Below are positions 43,091 through 52,217 of a DNA stretch of 64,000 nt, piece by piece. How positions within the stretch are numbered: the stretch's first letter is position 1; each line of letters opens with the position of its first letter. The stretch is from assembly GCF_000174015.1 (NCBI RefSeq), contig NZ_ACFE01000001.1, positions 248,001 to 312,000 on the forward strand, read 5' to 3'. A program made the translations under genes and the position numbers. The DNA comes from Lancefieldella rimae ATCC 49626 (GTDB lineage Bacteria > Actinomycetota > Coriobacteriia > Coriobacteriales > Atopobiaceae). Under the pieces are notes generated by a model. It made no database searches, had not been told where the DNA came from, and worked only from the letters and a program-made list of their open reading frames with translations.

Positions 43091-43915
43091 TCAGATGAAC
43101 AGGATAAAGCGTTTCTCCAAGCGACGAAACACCGCGTATCCCACAATGAGGACAACAAAAGCTGCTACCACACAACCCATAATAGTGCCACGGGAAGGAA
43201 GCTGCTGAAAAAGTAGGCAATCACGAATAAACGTTACATAGTGATACATAGGATTGAAACGCTCCACCTGCAGCATCCATGGCGACATGATGTTTACCGA
43301 GTAAAAGAGCGGTGTACCATACATCCATGCCGTCACAACGACGCTCCACAGGTGAATAATGTCGCGGAAAAAGACTGCCAGCGCAGAGAGTAAAAGCGAA
43401 ATACCAACGCAAAACAGCGTCAAAAGCAGCAACGCAACCGGCATAAGCAATGCATACACCGTAAGCGGTATTTGAAAGACTACCATAACCACCGCTACGG
43501 CAATAAGCGAGAACGCATAGTTTACTACGGCAAAAAGCACCTTTTGCACGGGAAAAACGAGACGGTTGATACGCACCTTTTTAAGAAGGCTGGAGGCGTC
43601 AATGATTGAGCGCATACCCATAGTCGTCGCATCACTCATCAGCTGAAATGCCGTATTTCCCAAAATAAGATAGAGCGGATAGTTGACCACATCTGCCGCT
43701 CGGTTACCCAAAAAAGTAGAGAAGACCACCGCCATAACAATCATCATCAAAAGCGGGTTCAAAACCGACCATACCACGCCCAGCACACTGCGGCGATATT
43801 TAAGCTTGAAATCCTTACCCACAAGCTGGCGCAAAATATACTGGTCACGCTGCTTTGGCGGATACCAGGCATCTCTGCCGGACACCGCAAGCATGTCGGA
43901 AGTTTCTTTAGCCAC
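43091..43915 (-). CDS. ABC-2-type polysaccharide/teichoic-acid export permease (TagG/Wzm-like)
   Basis: Integral membrane half of an exporter moving lipid-linked glycans across the membrane. The 274-residue protein has an amphipathic N-terminus (QYILRQLVGKDFKLKYRRSVLG), the LGVVWSVLNPLLMMIVMAVVF segment and six predicted membrane spans. The late conserved motif LNPM appears as FNPMYHYVTFIRDCL. Start GTG at 43915 follows AAGGGA. The cognate ATPase is normally adjacent. Here the only candidate in the window is the ATPase at about 29 kb. Followed by the 21-bp repeat array. Confidence 0.88.
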   Translation of the reverse strand: MAKETSDMLAVSGRDAWYPPKQRDQYILRQLVGKDFKLKYRRSVLGVVWSVLNPLLMMIVMAVVFSTFLGNRAADVVNYPLYLILGNTAFQLMSDATTMGMRSIIDASSLLKKVRINRLVFPVQKVLFAVVNYAFSLIAVAVVMVVFQIPLTVYALLMPVALLLLTLFCVGISLLLSALAVFFRDIIHLWSVVVTAWMYGTPLFYSVNIMSPWMLQVERFNPMYHYVTFIRDCLLFQQLPSRGTIMGCVVAAFVVLIVGYAVFRRLEKRFILFI

Positions 43916-44021
43916 TCGGCATCCCTTTCTCAGACCGATTCTTTGCCGAATAATCGTAGCACAGCCGCGCACATGAAGCTAAACTAGAAGAGCATGTGAG
44001 GAAAACTACCCAAGGAGTCCT

Positions 44022-44951
44022 ATGGCACACTCTCCGCTTGGCCGCACGCTTGTTATCGCCAACCCCGCAGCTCATAGTGGCAAAGGTGCTACCGGCGCCG
44101 AATTTGCTCGTCATTTCCTTACAAGCTACGCCTCAGCCACCAAAGGCTATGAAATTCGTCTAACCGCAAGTATGGGCGATGCCGTAAACATTGCGGCCTC
44201 CGCCGCCTCTTTTGACAGTGTTCTTGCACTTGGAGGAGACGGTGTCATTCATGAAATAGCCAATGGACTCATGAAAATTGCACCTGACAGACGACCTGCC
44301 CTTGGCATTATTCCCATGGGCTCGGGTAATGACTATGCGCGCACCCTTGGCATGAAACCAAATAACGTGGAAGGTGCACTCGCCCAGCTGGTGCGCGGAC
44401 ACATAATGCCCGTTGAGCTCGGTTTGGTTAATGGAGAATACTTCATAGAAACGCTCTCATTTGGGTTGGATGCCGCTATCGCCCTTGATACCACCACAAG
44501 ACGCGCTCACGACACAAGCCAAGAAGGTGAGGCACTCTTCTTTACATCAGGACTTAGAATTCTCTCCGCAGGCTCTAAGGGATATGCGTGCTCCGTCTCC
44601 TTTGACGGCGAGAAGCCCCTTGAGCTCCGCGAACTTATTTTGGCATTCCAGGTTGGTCCCACCTATGGCGGCGGCTTTAAAATCTGTCCCGATGCCTCTC
44701 CTATCGACGGAAAGCTTACTGCCTGCTATAACTCAAAAATTCCCAGTATTCCCCGTTTGCTGACACTCTTTTTACTCGCAAAGAAGGGTCGGCACGTTAA
44801 CTCAAACATCATCAAACAGCGCCACCTTGACAGGGCTGTTGTAACGTTTTCCGAGCCGGTGCCCGTGCAAGTTGACGGAGAAGAACTCCCTTACGCCGAC
44901 AAATACGAGGTACACGTACTTCCGAAGGCACTGCGCGTCATCATGCCATAA
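44022..44951 (+). CDS. Diacylglycerol kinase-family lipid kinase
   Basis: Cytoplasmic lipid kinase of the DAGK-catalytic/YegS family, 309 residues. Nucleotide-binding motifs are LVIANPAAHSGKG at the N-terminus, LGGDGVIHEIANGLM and LGIIPMGSGNDYARTLGM; a C-terminal beta-sandwich contains GGGFKICPDASPIDGKL and VQVDGEELP. Start ATG follows AAGGAG. The substrate (diacylglycerol, undecaprenol or another lipid) is not determined by sequence. Monocistronic with its own terminator. Confidence 0.9.
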   Translation: MAHSPLGRTLVIANPAAHSGKGATGAEFARHFLTSYASATKGYEIRLTASMGDAVNIAASAASFDSVLALGGDGVIHEIANGLMKIAPDRRPALGIIPMGSGNDYARTLGMKPNNVEGALAQLVRGHIMPVELGLVNGEYFIETLSFGLDAAIALDTTTRRAHDTSQEGEALFFTSGLRILSAGSKGYACSVSFDGEKPLELRELILAFQVGPTYGGGFKICPDASPIDGKLTACYNSKIPSIPRLLTLFLLAKKGRHVNSNIIKQRHLDRAVVTFSEPVPVQVDGEELPYADKYEVHVLPKALRVIMP

Positions 44952-44982
44952 TCATGTTTCATACCGTACAAAGCTCACGCAA

Positions 44983-45015
44983 AAGCCCTGGCTATCACAT
45001 GAATAGCCAGGGCTT
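44983..45015. terminator. Bidirectional terminator between the lipid kinase and ptsI
   Basis: Perfect 13-bp stem AAGCCCTGGCTAT / ATAGCCAGGGCTT with a seven-base loop; on the minus strand it is followed by TTTT. Serves the converging lipid-kinase gene and ptsI. Confidence 0.9.
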
Positions 45016-45036
45016 AATACAATATCCAAACAGTGC

Positions 45037-46740
45037 CTAGCGGGCTTCCGCCTCAAGAAGGGCGCGAACCTCAGCTGACGTATCAAGTTCAAGCGCACGG
45101 CGCGCAAGATCGTCGGCCTCAGCCTTACTCCATGCGGCAATCGTCTTGCGCGTACGCAAAACGGAAGGCGCTGAAACGGAAAATTCAGACAGGCCAAAGG
45201 AAATCAAAATGGGGATAAGAAGGGGATCTGCCGCAGCCTCACCGCACATACCGACCATGATACCGGTCTTGTTGCCCTCTTCGATAATGCGCTTAAGCGA
45301 GCGAAGAACTGCAGGCTGATATACCTCATACAAATATGCCACACGATCATTGCCTCGATCGGCGCACATGGTATAGCCAATGAGGTCGTTGGTGCCGATA
45401 GAGAAAAAGTCACACTCACGAGCCAACTTATCGGCAATAAGAGAAGCCGCAGGGGTTTCAATCATAGTGCCGACTTCAATATCCTTGTTGTATGCAATGC
45501 CGCGCGCATCAAGATCTTTCTTGCATTCCTCAACAAGGGCACGTGCCTGACGAACTTCATCAACAGCGGTTACCAATGGAAGCATAATCTTGATATCACC
45601 AAACGCAGATGCGCGGAGCAATGCGGTAAGCTGAACCTTATACTGCTCAGGATTATTCAGGCAATATCTGATGGCACGGAAGCCCATAAAGGGGTTCTCT
45701 TCCTGCTGCATATTGAGATACGGAATTTCCTTATCGCCACCGACATCAAGAGTACGGATAATAACCGGCTTATCCTTCATGCGAAGTGCAACCTTCTGAT
45801 ATGCCGCAAACTGCTCTTCTTCACTTGGAAGCTCTTTGGCATCCATGAACAAAAACTCAGAGCGGAAAAGACCGACACCTTCGGCGTCAGCATCTACCGC
45901 ACCATTTGCATCATCAGGATTGCCGATATTTGCAACGAGAAGTACCTTCTTGCCATCAGATGTGGTAGTTTCCTTACCGCGGAATGTTTCAAGTGCCGCT
46001 TTTTCTGCCGCATACGCTTCTGCTTGTGCGGTGTAATCAGCAAGCTCTTCTTCGGACGGACGCAAAATGACTTTACCGTGCGTGCCGTCAACAATGATTG
46101 TGGCGCCTGTTGCCACTTCCGTTGTAATGTTGGCAACCGAAAGAACGGCCGGAATTTCAAGGGCGCGTGCAATAATTGCCGAATGAGACGTACGACCGCC
46201 GGTCTCCGTGATAATGCCGCATACGTGCTCTTTGTCGATGTCAGCCGTCATCGACGGAGTGAGCTCATGGCACACAATAACGGAATTTTCCGGAAGCGTA
46301 GAGAGGTCCACTACGGCTTTGCCGAGAAGATCTGCCAAAAGACCGGTCTTTACATCGGCAACATCGGCGGCGCGCTCACGGAAGAGCTCATCTTCCATGC
46401 CCAAAAACATGGTGTAGTACGTATCATAGGCATCACTGACTGCCTGCTCAGCGCACGTACCTCCATCAATGGCACCGTTGACCATATCTTTAATGCCCTC
46501 GTCCTCGGCAAACTCGATATGCGCTCCCATGATTGCTGCGGCATCTTCACCAACAGTTTTAGTCATACGTTCCATTTGAGCGTTTGTCTGATCGATGAAT
46601 TTTGCAACAGCGTCCGCGTAGCGCTGCTTTTCTGCCGCAACATCATCAATAGGGTGCGCTGTAAAGGAAAGATCTGGCGTAACTGCTACTTGGGCATTAC
46701 CAATTCCAATGCCGTTTGATGCATTGACTCCCTCGTACAT
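45037..46740 (-). CDS. ptsI: PTS enzyme I (phosphoenolpyruvate-protein phosphotransferase)
   Basis: First protein of the sugar phosphotransferase system: takes phosphate from PEP onto a histidine and passes it to HPr. The 567-residue protein has the N-terminal HPr-binding helices, the phosphohistidine motif GGRTSHSAIIAR (H186), the PEP-binding RSEFLFMD, the FRAIRYCL region and the C-terminal signature VGMCGEAAADP. The ATG at 46740 follows GGAG. ptsH (HPr) is not adjacent; a PfkB-type sugar-phosphate kinase precedes it, suggesting a fructose-linked locus. Confidence 0.97.
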   Translation of the reverse strand: MYEGVNASNGIGIGNAQVAVTPDLSFTAHPIDDVAAEKQRYADAVAKFIDQTNAQMERMTKTVGEDAAAIMGAHIEFAEDEGIKDMVNGAIDGGTCAEQAVSDAYDTYYTMFLGMEDELFRERAADVADVKTGLLADLLGKAVVDLSTLPENSVIVCHELTPSMTADIDKEHVCGIITETGGRTSHSAIIARALEIPAVLSVANITTEVATGATIIVDGTHGKVILRPSEEELADYTAQAEAYAAEKAALETFRGKETTTSDGKKVLLVANIGNPDDANGAVDADAEGVGLFRSEFLFMDAKELPSEEEQFAAYQKVALRMKDKPVIIRTLDVGGDKEIPYLNMQQEENPFMGFRAIRYCLNNPEQYKVQLTALLRASAFGDIKIMLPLVTAVDEVRQARALVEECKKDLDARGIAYNKDIEVGTMIETPAASLIADKLARECDFFSIGTNDLIGYTMCADRGNDRVAYLYEVYQPAVLRSLKRIIEEGNKTGIMVGMCGEAAADPLLIPILISFGLSEFSVSAPSVLRTRKTIAAWSKAEADDLARRALELDTSAEVRALLEAEAR

Positions 46741-46847
46741 AACCACTCCTTACCTGCGTCGCTTCCGCAACGACTTACATCCCCCAAAGTCACCAAGTCA
46801 ACTGCCCGATGACCTATATACCTAAGCTATGTGCAATAAACTCCTAT

Positions 46848-47876
46848 TTATTTGTCTTCCTTCTCATGAGCGTGTTTTGTACCAAGCCAGTCTTTCTCAC
46901 GAATCTCTGCTTTGGCATGGTTTGCTTTAATTTCTTCCGCAATAGCGGCGGGCATTTTACGCCCCATCTTCTTATAGAGGGCACCCACCACTCTATCAAT
47001 GGTTGTGCGCTTGGCGATGCCTTTACTTGCAGCAGTAGCCGTACCGCACGCAGATGCATAGATAAGGGCTGTCTCGTAATCAAAGCCTTGTGTGGTCTTA
47101 GCCAAGAAGCCTCCTACCATTGAGTCTCCGGCACCTGTAGCATTTACCAGATGAATCTTTACCGAAGGCACAATATGAGTCTCGCCGTATTCATCCAGAA
47201 GGAGCGAGCCTGAACCACCGCAAGAAACAATAACGTTACGAGCGCCGTTCTCTTGAAGCTTCTGTGCAAACGGGATGCACTCTTCAGGAGTCTCCGGAGT
47301 CGCATTAAAGATACGACCAACTTCATGGTTGTTTGGTTTGATAAGGAAAGGATGCGCCTTAATAGCCTCCATCAAAAGCTGTCCGGGCGCATCCACGACA
47401 AACTGAATACCCCTTCCAGCAAGTTGCTGCATAAGACGTGTATAAATATCTTCAGGAAGTGAGTTGGGAATAGAGCCGGTAAGCACCAAGGTGTCTCCGG
47501 ACCCAACAACGTCCATACGCCTGAGAAGCTCGTCTACTTTTTTCTCAGGAATACGAGGTCCCATGCCGTTAACCATGGTCATGACAATGCCGTCCAGCTT
47601 GACATTGATACGTGTAAAGCCTGAATCAAGCTTTACGAAGTTACTGGGGATACCTTGCTTTTGAAGATCGCTCAGAAGATAGTCACCAGTAAATCCGGCA
47701 ACAATGCCCATGGCAACCGTAACCATATCAAGCTCATTAAGCAGCGTAGAGACATTAATGCCGTTACCGCCGCAATGGAGCTCTTCCGCTTGTGATCGGT
47801 TAGTGAAGCCCATATCCAGCGTATTGGGTTGCATTACGTAATCAAGTGCAGGGTTCAACGTCATTGTGTAAATCAC
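46848..47876 (-). CDS. fruK: 1-phosphofructokinase (PfkB family)
   Basis: Predicted to convert fructose 1-phosphate from PTS uptake to fructose 1,6-bisphosphate. The 342-residue protein starts (M)IYTMTLNPALDYVM, typical of FruK/LacC. It has the substrate motif AEELHCGGNGINVS, TGSIPNSLP, and the C-terminal PfkB signature with catalytic Asp, VNATGAGDSMVGGFL. Start GTG is preceded by GGAGG. Tagatose-6-phosphate kinase (LacC) is the alternative; proximity to ptsI and lack of lac genes favour FruK. An Ala/Lys/Glu-rich tail extends the C-terminus. No fruA permease is beside it. Confidence 0.88.
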   Translation of the reverse strand: MIYTMTLNPALDYVMQPNTLDMGFTNRSQAEELHCGGNGINVSTLLNELDMVTVAMGIVAGFTGDYLLSDLQKQGIPSNFVKLDSGFTRINVKLDGIVMTMVNGMGPRIPEKKVDELLRRMDVVGSGDTLVLTGSIPNSLPEDIYTRLMQQLAGRGIQFVVDAPGQLLMEAIKAHPFLIKPNNHEVGRIFNATPETPEECIPFAQKLQENGARNVIVSCGGSGSLLLDEYGETHIVPSVKIHLVNATGAGDSMVGGFLAKTTQGFDYETALIYASACGTATAASKGIAKRTTIDRVVGALYKKMGRKMPAAIAEEIKANHAKAEIREKDWLGTKHAHEKEDK

Positions 47877-47996
47877 GGCAATTCCTCCATGACAAAAGAA
47901 CATGAAACGATTGCCTTCTAGTATGACGCATTTTTATTATTAGGTCATGCAAAACATAACAAAATCGGTTAATGCCCGATAAATTGCAATAGCGAA

Positions 47997-48020
47997 ACAC
48001 CCCGGCGGAAACCGGGGTGT
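47997..48020 (-). terminator. Terminator after the tRNA-His/tRNA-Lys pair
   Basis: Perfect nine-bp stem ACACCCCGG / CCGGGGTGT with a six-base loop, ending 11 nt beyond the tRNA-Lys 3' end on the minus strand. The T-tail is short. Confidence 0.7.
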
Positions 48021-48030
48021 ACAAATGCGC

Positions 48031-48106
<76 letters not shown>

Positions 48107-48118
48107 AAGAACTTCAAA

Positions 48119-48195
48119 TGGGGTGGGAAAAGGGGCTCGAACCCTCGACCTACGGAGCCACGGTCCGTCGCTCTGCCAACTGAGCTACTCCCACC
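48119..48195 (-). tRNA. tRNA-His (GUG anticodon), with C33
   Basis: 77 nt including the extra G(-1) opposite discriminator C73 and encoded CCA, the diagnostic tRNA-His features. Acceptor is GTGGGAG / TTCCCAC with one wobble pair. The anticodon stem is ACGGA / TCCGT and the loop CCGTGGC, so anticodon GTG is preceded by C at position 33 where nearly all elongator tRNAs have U. 12 nt upstream of tRNA-Lys. Confidence 0.9.
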
Positions 48196-48296
48196 GTTTA
48201 GCCACCTCTTGAAGCAGCTAAATTATTATTACAGAACTCGACGATTATGCAACCCCTAATTTGAAGTTTTCCGCGTAAGTTCCTCTGAATTTCTTT

Positions 48297-49490
48297 TTAC
48301 TCTCCTTCAAGCTCAAGCAATGCCCTGTCAAGACGATCAAGCGCCTCATCAATCTCCACACGCGGAGCGGCCAAATTCCATCTCTTAAATCCATCGGCCG
48401 CCTCACCAAAAAACATTCCGTCCGTAAAGAAAAGCTGTGCCTTATTCTCAAGAAAGTCGTCAAGTTCGTCATGCGTGAGGCCAAGCGCACGAAAATCCAG
48501 CCACTGAAGATATGTGCCCTTAACCGGGATAAGACGAATCTCAGGGTGCTTCTCGGCAAAAAAGTTAATAACGTGGTGCTGGTTGGCATCCACTGTTGCG
48601 ATACAGGCATCAAGCCACTTCTCGGCATAGTTGTATGCAAGTTCGCAGGCCTTAAAGCTGATGGGGTTACACGAGGTGGTATGGTTTTCACTCATGCGGG
48701 CGGCTAAGCGCTCTCGAAGCTCGGGGTTGCTGACGATAATGTTTGAGAATTGCGTACCCGCAAGATTGAAACTCTTTGACGGCGATGTGCAGGTAATGGT
48801 GCGCTCCGCTATCGTTGGCGTAACCGTTTCAAAAACCGTATGATGTGAACCCGGCATAATAAGATCATGATGAATCTCATCGGAGACTACAAGCAGTCCG
48901 TACTTCTCGGCAATCTTGGCGACTCGTATAAGCTCTTCTTCCGTCCAAACCCTGCCCGCAGGATTATGAGGAGAACAAAAGATGAGCAGCGTATTTTTTG
49001 GATCCGTTGCGAGTTGCTCAAAAAGATCGAAGTCAATATCGTAGGTAAGGTCATCATTCAAGATAAGCGGGCACTCAACAAGCGCCCGATGAGAGTGCTC
49101 GATAGCCAGGTAAAATGGATGATAGACCGGCGTAAAGATGATGACCCCTTCATCGGGTTTGGTAAACTCCTCAACCGATGAAAAAATAGACGGGACAACT
49201 CCTGCAGAGTTCAAAATCCATTCAGGCTCAACATGCCAGTTATGTCGGCGCTCCATCCAGCTTGCCACGGCTTCTTTTGTCTTGTCCGTTGGCTCAGAGT
49301 ATCCAAGCACTGCCGTGTCAATGAAACGTTTCAGACCATCAACAATCTCTGGAGCCGTATGAAACTCCATATCAGCCACAGAAAACGGCACAATATGCGC
49401 CGGAAATTCAGGATGTGCTCTGCGCATGGTGTTCCATTTACAGGAACCTTCCTGACTGCGGTCAATACGAGATTCAAAATCGTAGGTCAT
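48297..49490 (-). CDS. PLP-dependent C-S beta-lyase (MalY/PatB family)
   Basis: Fold-type I aminotransferase-like enzyme. MalY/PatB members cleave cystathionine and other cysteine S-conjugates. The 397-residue protein begins MTYDFESRIDRSQEGSCKWN, close to the family N-terminus, with FSVADMEFHTAPEI, CSPHNPAGRVW, SDEIHHDLI and the PLP lysine K239 in SPSKSFNLAG. The ATG at 49490 is preceded by GGAGG; the frame is open 52 codons further but without signals. Likely physiological role is methionine/cysteine metabolism or volatile sulfide release. No regulator is adjacent. Confidence 0.9.
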   Translation of the reverse strand: MTYDFESRIDRSQEGSCKWNTMRRAHPEFPAHIVPFSVADMEFHTAPEIVDGLKRFIDTAVLGYSEPTDKTKEAVASWMERRHNWHVEPEWILNSAGVVPSIFSSVEEFTKPDEGVIIFTPVYHPFYLAIEHSHRALVECPLILNDDLTYDIDFDLFEQLATDPKNTLLIFCSPHNPAGRVWTEEELIRVAKIAEKYGLLVVSDEIHHDLIMPGSHHTVFETVTPTIAERTITCTSPSKSFNLAGTQFSNIIVSNPELRERLAARMSENHTTSCNPISFKACELAYNYAEKWLDACIATVDANQHHVINFFAEKHPEIRLIPVKGTYLQWLDFRALGLTHDELDDFLENKAQLFFTDGMFFGEAADGFKRWNLAAPRVEIDEALDRLDRALLELEGE

Positions 49491-49661
49491 AAAACCTCCA
49501 AAATCAGCAGTGTTCAATTTCCGTAACGAGAAAAACGTGAGCATACAGCAAACGTCGCAAGAATAGCACAATTTGAATGCGTGCCTCACTACCGGACTTG
49601 AGCATTCGATGGAAGGTATGTAGCTTCCGTATATCTTTGCAGTCAATTTTTACCGTGTCCT

Positions 49662-49670
49662 TGCTATAAT
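49662..49670 (+). promoter_or_regulatory. Extended -10 promoter element of tRNA-Arg
   Basis: TGC followed by a perfect TATAAT, 13 nt before the tRNA-Arg gene. No good -35 at standard spacing. Confidence 0.6.
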
Positions 49671-49683
49671 GAAGGGCGCAAAG

Positions 49684-49760
49684 GTCCCCTTAGCTCAGTT
49701 GGATAGAGCGTCGGTCTTCTAAACCGCAGGTCAGGCGTTCGAATCGCCTAGGGGACACCA
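49684..49760 (+). tRNA. tRNA-Arg (UCU anticodon)
   Basis: 77-nt cloverleaf with acceptor GTCCCCT / AGGGGAC, anticodon loop CTTCTAA (TCT), T-loop TTCGAAT, encoded CCA. Confidence 0.95.
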
Positions 49761-49769
49761 GAGATTTCA

Positions 49770-49797
49770 GCCGTCCGGTTTGCCGGGCGGCTTTTTT
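49770..49797 (+). terminator. Intrinsic terminator of tRNA-Arg
   Basis: Stem GCCGTCCGG / CCGGGCGGC with one G-T pair and a four-base loop, followed by six T, nine bases after the tRNA CCA end. Confidence 0.9.
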
Positions 49798-49804
49798 AAG
49801 CGCG

Positions 49805-50878
49805 CTACACCAAATACTCTGCAATCTGTACGGCATTGGTGGCAGCCCCTTTACGGATTTGATCACCACAACAAAAGAATGTAAGTGAGTTTGTAGCGGC
49901 GGATGCGGAAAGATCTTTGCGAATGCGTCCAACATATACAAGATCTTGATCGGATGTATCAAGCGGCATAGGATATGCAAGCGCAGACGGATCATCAACT
50001 ACCCTAATCCCAGGGGCATCCTCAAGCACGGTGCGAGCTTCGTTAGGTGTAATAGGATAGTCAAACTCAGCAGTAATAGATTCAGAATGTGAGCGCATAA
50101 CAGGAACACGAACGCAGGTACAATTTACTCGCAATTCCGGAAGATGCATGATTTTACGGCCCTCGTTTTGCATCTTCATTTCCTCGGATGTATAACCTTC
50201 TTCGTTAAAACCACCAATCTGCGGAATCAGATTGGCTGCCAGCTGATAGGCAAACGGCGTTGTCTTACCTACAGACTCGCCTGAAACAAGACAGGCCATC
50301 TCCCGTTCAAGCTCTTTGAGTCCCGGCAAACCGGCGCCTGATGCGGCCTGATACGTAGACACAATCAGCCGCTTTACGCCCGCAGCCTTATGAAGTGGCC
50401 ACAAAGGTACCAAACCGATAATGGTCGCGCAGTTGGGATTGGCGATGATACCGTGGTGATTCTTGATGTCTTGAGCATTAATCTCAGGAATGACCAAAGG
50501 TACATCTTCATCTAGGCGAAATGCATGAGAGTTGTCCACACAAACACAACCACGCTTAACCGCTTCAGGTAAAAGTTCTTTGGCTTGAGCGTCACCGGCT
50601 GCTCCAAGTACGATATCAACGCCCTCAAAGGCTTCAGATGTCGCTTCACGTACCTGGATCTTCTCGCCACAAAAGTCAACAAAACTTCCGGCAGAGCGAG
50701 AAGAAGCCAAGGGGACAAGCTTAGAAACGGGAAATGAACGCTCCTCAAGACAGCGCATCATTTGTGTGCCTACAACACCAGTAGCACCGAGAATTGCAAC
50801 AACCTTCCCTTTTGCCTGAGTGCTGAGGTTGTTCTGTTTTTGTGCCATATCTTTATTGCTTACTGCATTCATTTGCAT
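49805..50878 (-). CDS. asd: Aspartate-semialdehyde dehydrogenase
   Basis: Reduces aspartyl phosphate to the semialdehyde, the branch point to threonine, methionine, lysine and diaminopimelate. The 357-residue protein has the NADP-binding VAILGATGVVGTQMMR, the catalytic cysteine C150 in IANPNCATI, YQAASGAGLPGLKEL, and the catalytic His region VPVMRSHSESITAEF. The N-terminus is about 24 residues longer than usual before the Rossmann strand. Start ATG follows AGGTG. Runs downstream of lysC and hom as hom-lysC-asd. Confidence 0.95.
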   Translation of the reverse strand: MQMNAVSNKDMAQKQNNLSTQAKGKVVAILGATGVVGTQMMRCLEERSFPVSKLVPLASSRSAGSFVDFCGEKIQVREATSEAFEGVDIVLGAAGDAQAKELLPEAVKRGCVCVDNSHAFRLDEDVPLVIPEINAQDIKNHHGIIANPNCATIIGLVPLWPLHKAAGVKRLIVSTYQAASGAGLPGLKELEREMACLVSGESVGKTTPFAYQLAANLIPQIGGFNEEGYTSEEMKMQNEGRKIMHLPELRVNCTCVRVPVMRSHSESITAEFDYPITPNEARTVLEDAPGIRVVDDPSALAYPMPLDTSDQDLVYVGRIRKDLSASAATNSLTFFCCGDQIRKGAATNAVQIAEYLV

Positions 50879-50886
50879 ACCCACAC

Positions 50887-52215
50887 CTATCTCAAAACCA
50901 TTTCATCGCGAACAAAGCGCTCGTAGATGACGCTAATGGTACGATCGAAATCAGCATTATCAACGCCCACGATAATACTAATCTCCTCGGAACTCTGTGT
51001 AATCATGCGGATGTTGATGTTGGCTTCACCAAGTGCGCCAAAGATCTTTCCGGAAGTTCCTGAGCGCTTTGACATGTTACGGCCTACCACGGATACCAGT
51101 GCCAAACGATCAACCATCGTAATGTCATCGGGTTCTATTTCATGGCGGATATCAGCAATAATGGAATAGATGGTGTCGCGCACGTCAGCGGCATTAACGA
51201 CAATACCAAATGAATCTACACCGGTTGGAATATGCTCTACCGAAACACCATAGCGCTCAACAATGTGAAGCGCACGAGAAATAACACCAACTTCATTGGA
51301 CATGTGAGCCTTTTTAATATGGATGGCCGTAAAGTCTTTTCGACCGGCAATACCCGTAATAAGGTGCTCGCTGACGTCACCATCCGCCGTCTCGCGAATA
51401 ACGGTACCTGCATCAGAGGGACGGTTGGTATTTTTAATTTGAATGGGAATGTTTGCCTCGCGTACCGGAAAGATTGCTTCTTCCTGCAAGACCGAAGCTC
51501 CCATATAGGAAAGCTCACGCATCTCATCAAAGGTAATACGTCCAATGGCACGTGGATGTTCAACGATATGTGGGTCAGCGGAAAGAAAACCGGAAACATC
51601 GGTCCAGTTCTCATACAATCCGGCATCAAGACAGCGAGCTACGATAGCACCGGTAATGTCTCCCCCGCCACGCTGAAAAAGCTTGATTGCTCCATCGACG
51701 GTAGCGCCATAAAAACCCGGAAGCACAAAGGAGCCCTCACGGGCAACCGCATCACGCAGGCGCGACGCGGTGCGCTCCATATCAACGGTTCCGTCATGAT
51801 GGAAGACAATAACGTCAGCGGCATCGATAAAGGGCATATCGAGATACTCTGCCAGAAGATTGCATGTAAACCATTCTCCACGCGAAACTACAAACTCAGG
51901 CGAATATTTTTTGATACGTGAGGCAAACTCTTCAAACTTCTCGGCAACAGGCCACGAAAGTCCCAAGCCGTCGGCAATTTCTTGAAACCGTGCTTCGATA
52001 TCGGCCAAAAGAGACGTGCAATCAACGTGGTACTCAATATGGGCATTTACCAAAAGCAGAAGATCGGTGATTTTGTTATCTCCGCTAAAACGCTTGCCTG
52101 ATGCGGATGACACAATAAAACGACGGTCAGGGTCTGCCTCAACAATGGCTTTCACCTTTTTAAACTGTTCGACGGACGCAACGCTTGAGCCGCCAAATTT
52201 TGCAATTTTAATCAT
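50887..52215 (-). CDS. lysC: Aspartate kinase
   Basis: First enzyme of the aspartate family pathway. 442 residues with KFGGSSVASVEQFKKV, FVVSRGEWFTCNLLAEYLD, LPGFYGATVDGAIKLFQRGGGDITGAI, and two C-terminal ACT domains (ending RSGTSGKIFGALGEANINIRMI) that bind lysine and/or threonine for feedback control. Class with fused ACT pair, not a split alpha/beta in-frame start type. Sits two bases after the hom stop. Confidence 0.95.
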   Translation of the reverse strand: MIKIAKFGGSSVASVEQFKKVKAIVEADPDRRFIVSSASGKRFSGDNKITDLLLLVNAHIEYHVDCTSLLADIEARFQEIADGLGLSWPVAEKFEEFASRIKKYSPEFVVSRGEWFTCNLLAEYLDMPFIDAADVIVFHHDGTVDMERTASRLRDAVAREGSFVLPGFYGATVDGAIKLFQRGGGDITGAIVARCLDAGLYENWTDVSGFLSADPHIVEHPRAIGRITFDEMRELSYMGASVLQEEAIFPVREANIPIQIKNTNRPSDAGTVIRETADGDVSEHLITGIAGRKDFTAIHIKKAHMSNEVGVISRALHIVERYGVSVEHIPTGVDSFGIVVNAADVRDTIYSIIADIRHEIEPDDITMVDRLALVSVVGRNMSKRSGTSGKIFGALGEANINIRMITQSSEEISIIVGVDNADFDRTISVIYERFVRDEMVLR

Positions 52216-52217
52216 AC

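Noticed and set aside
42890-43216. Plus-strand open frame with STSQVVR heptads, and a minus-strand frame with TTCDVLL heptads
   Set aside because: The heptad periodicity simply follows the 21-bp DNA repeat. No ribosome-binding site is seen, the frames overlap the permease 3' end, and both strands look equally open.
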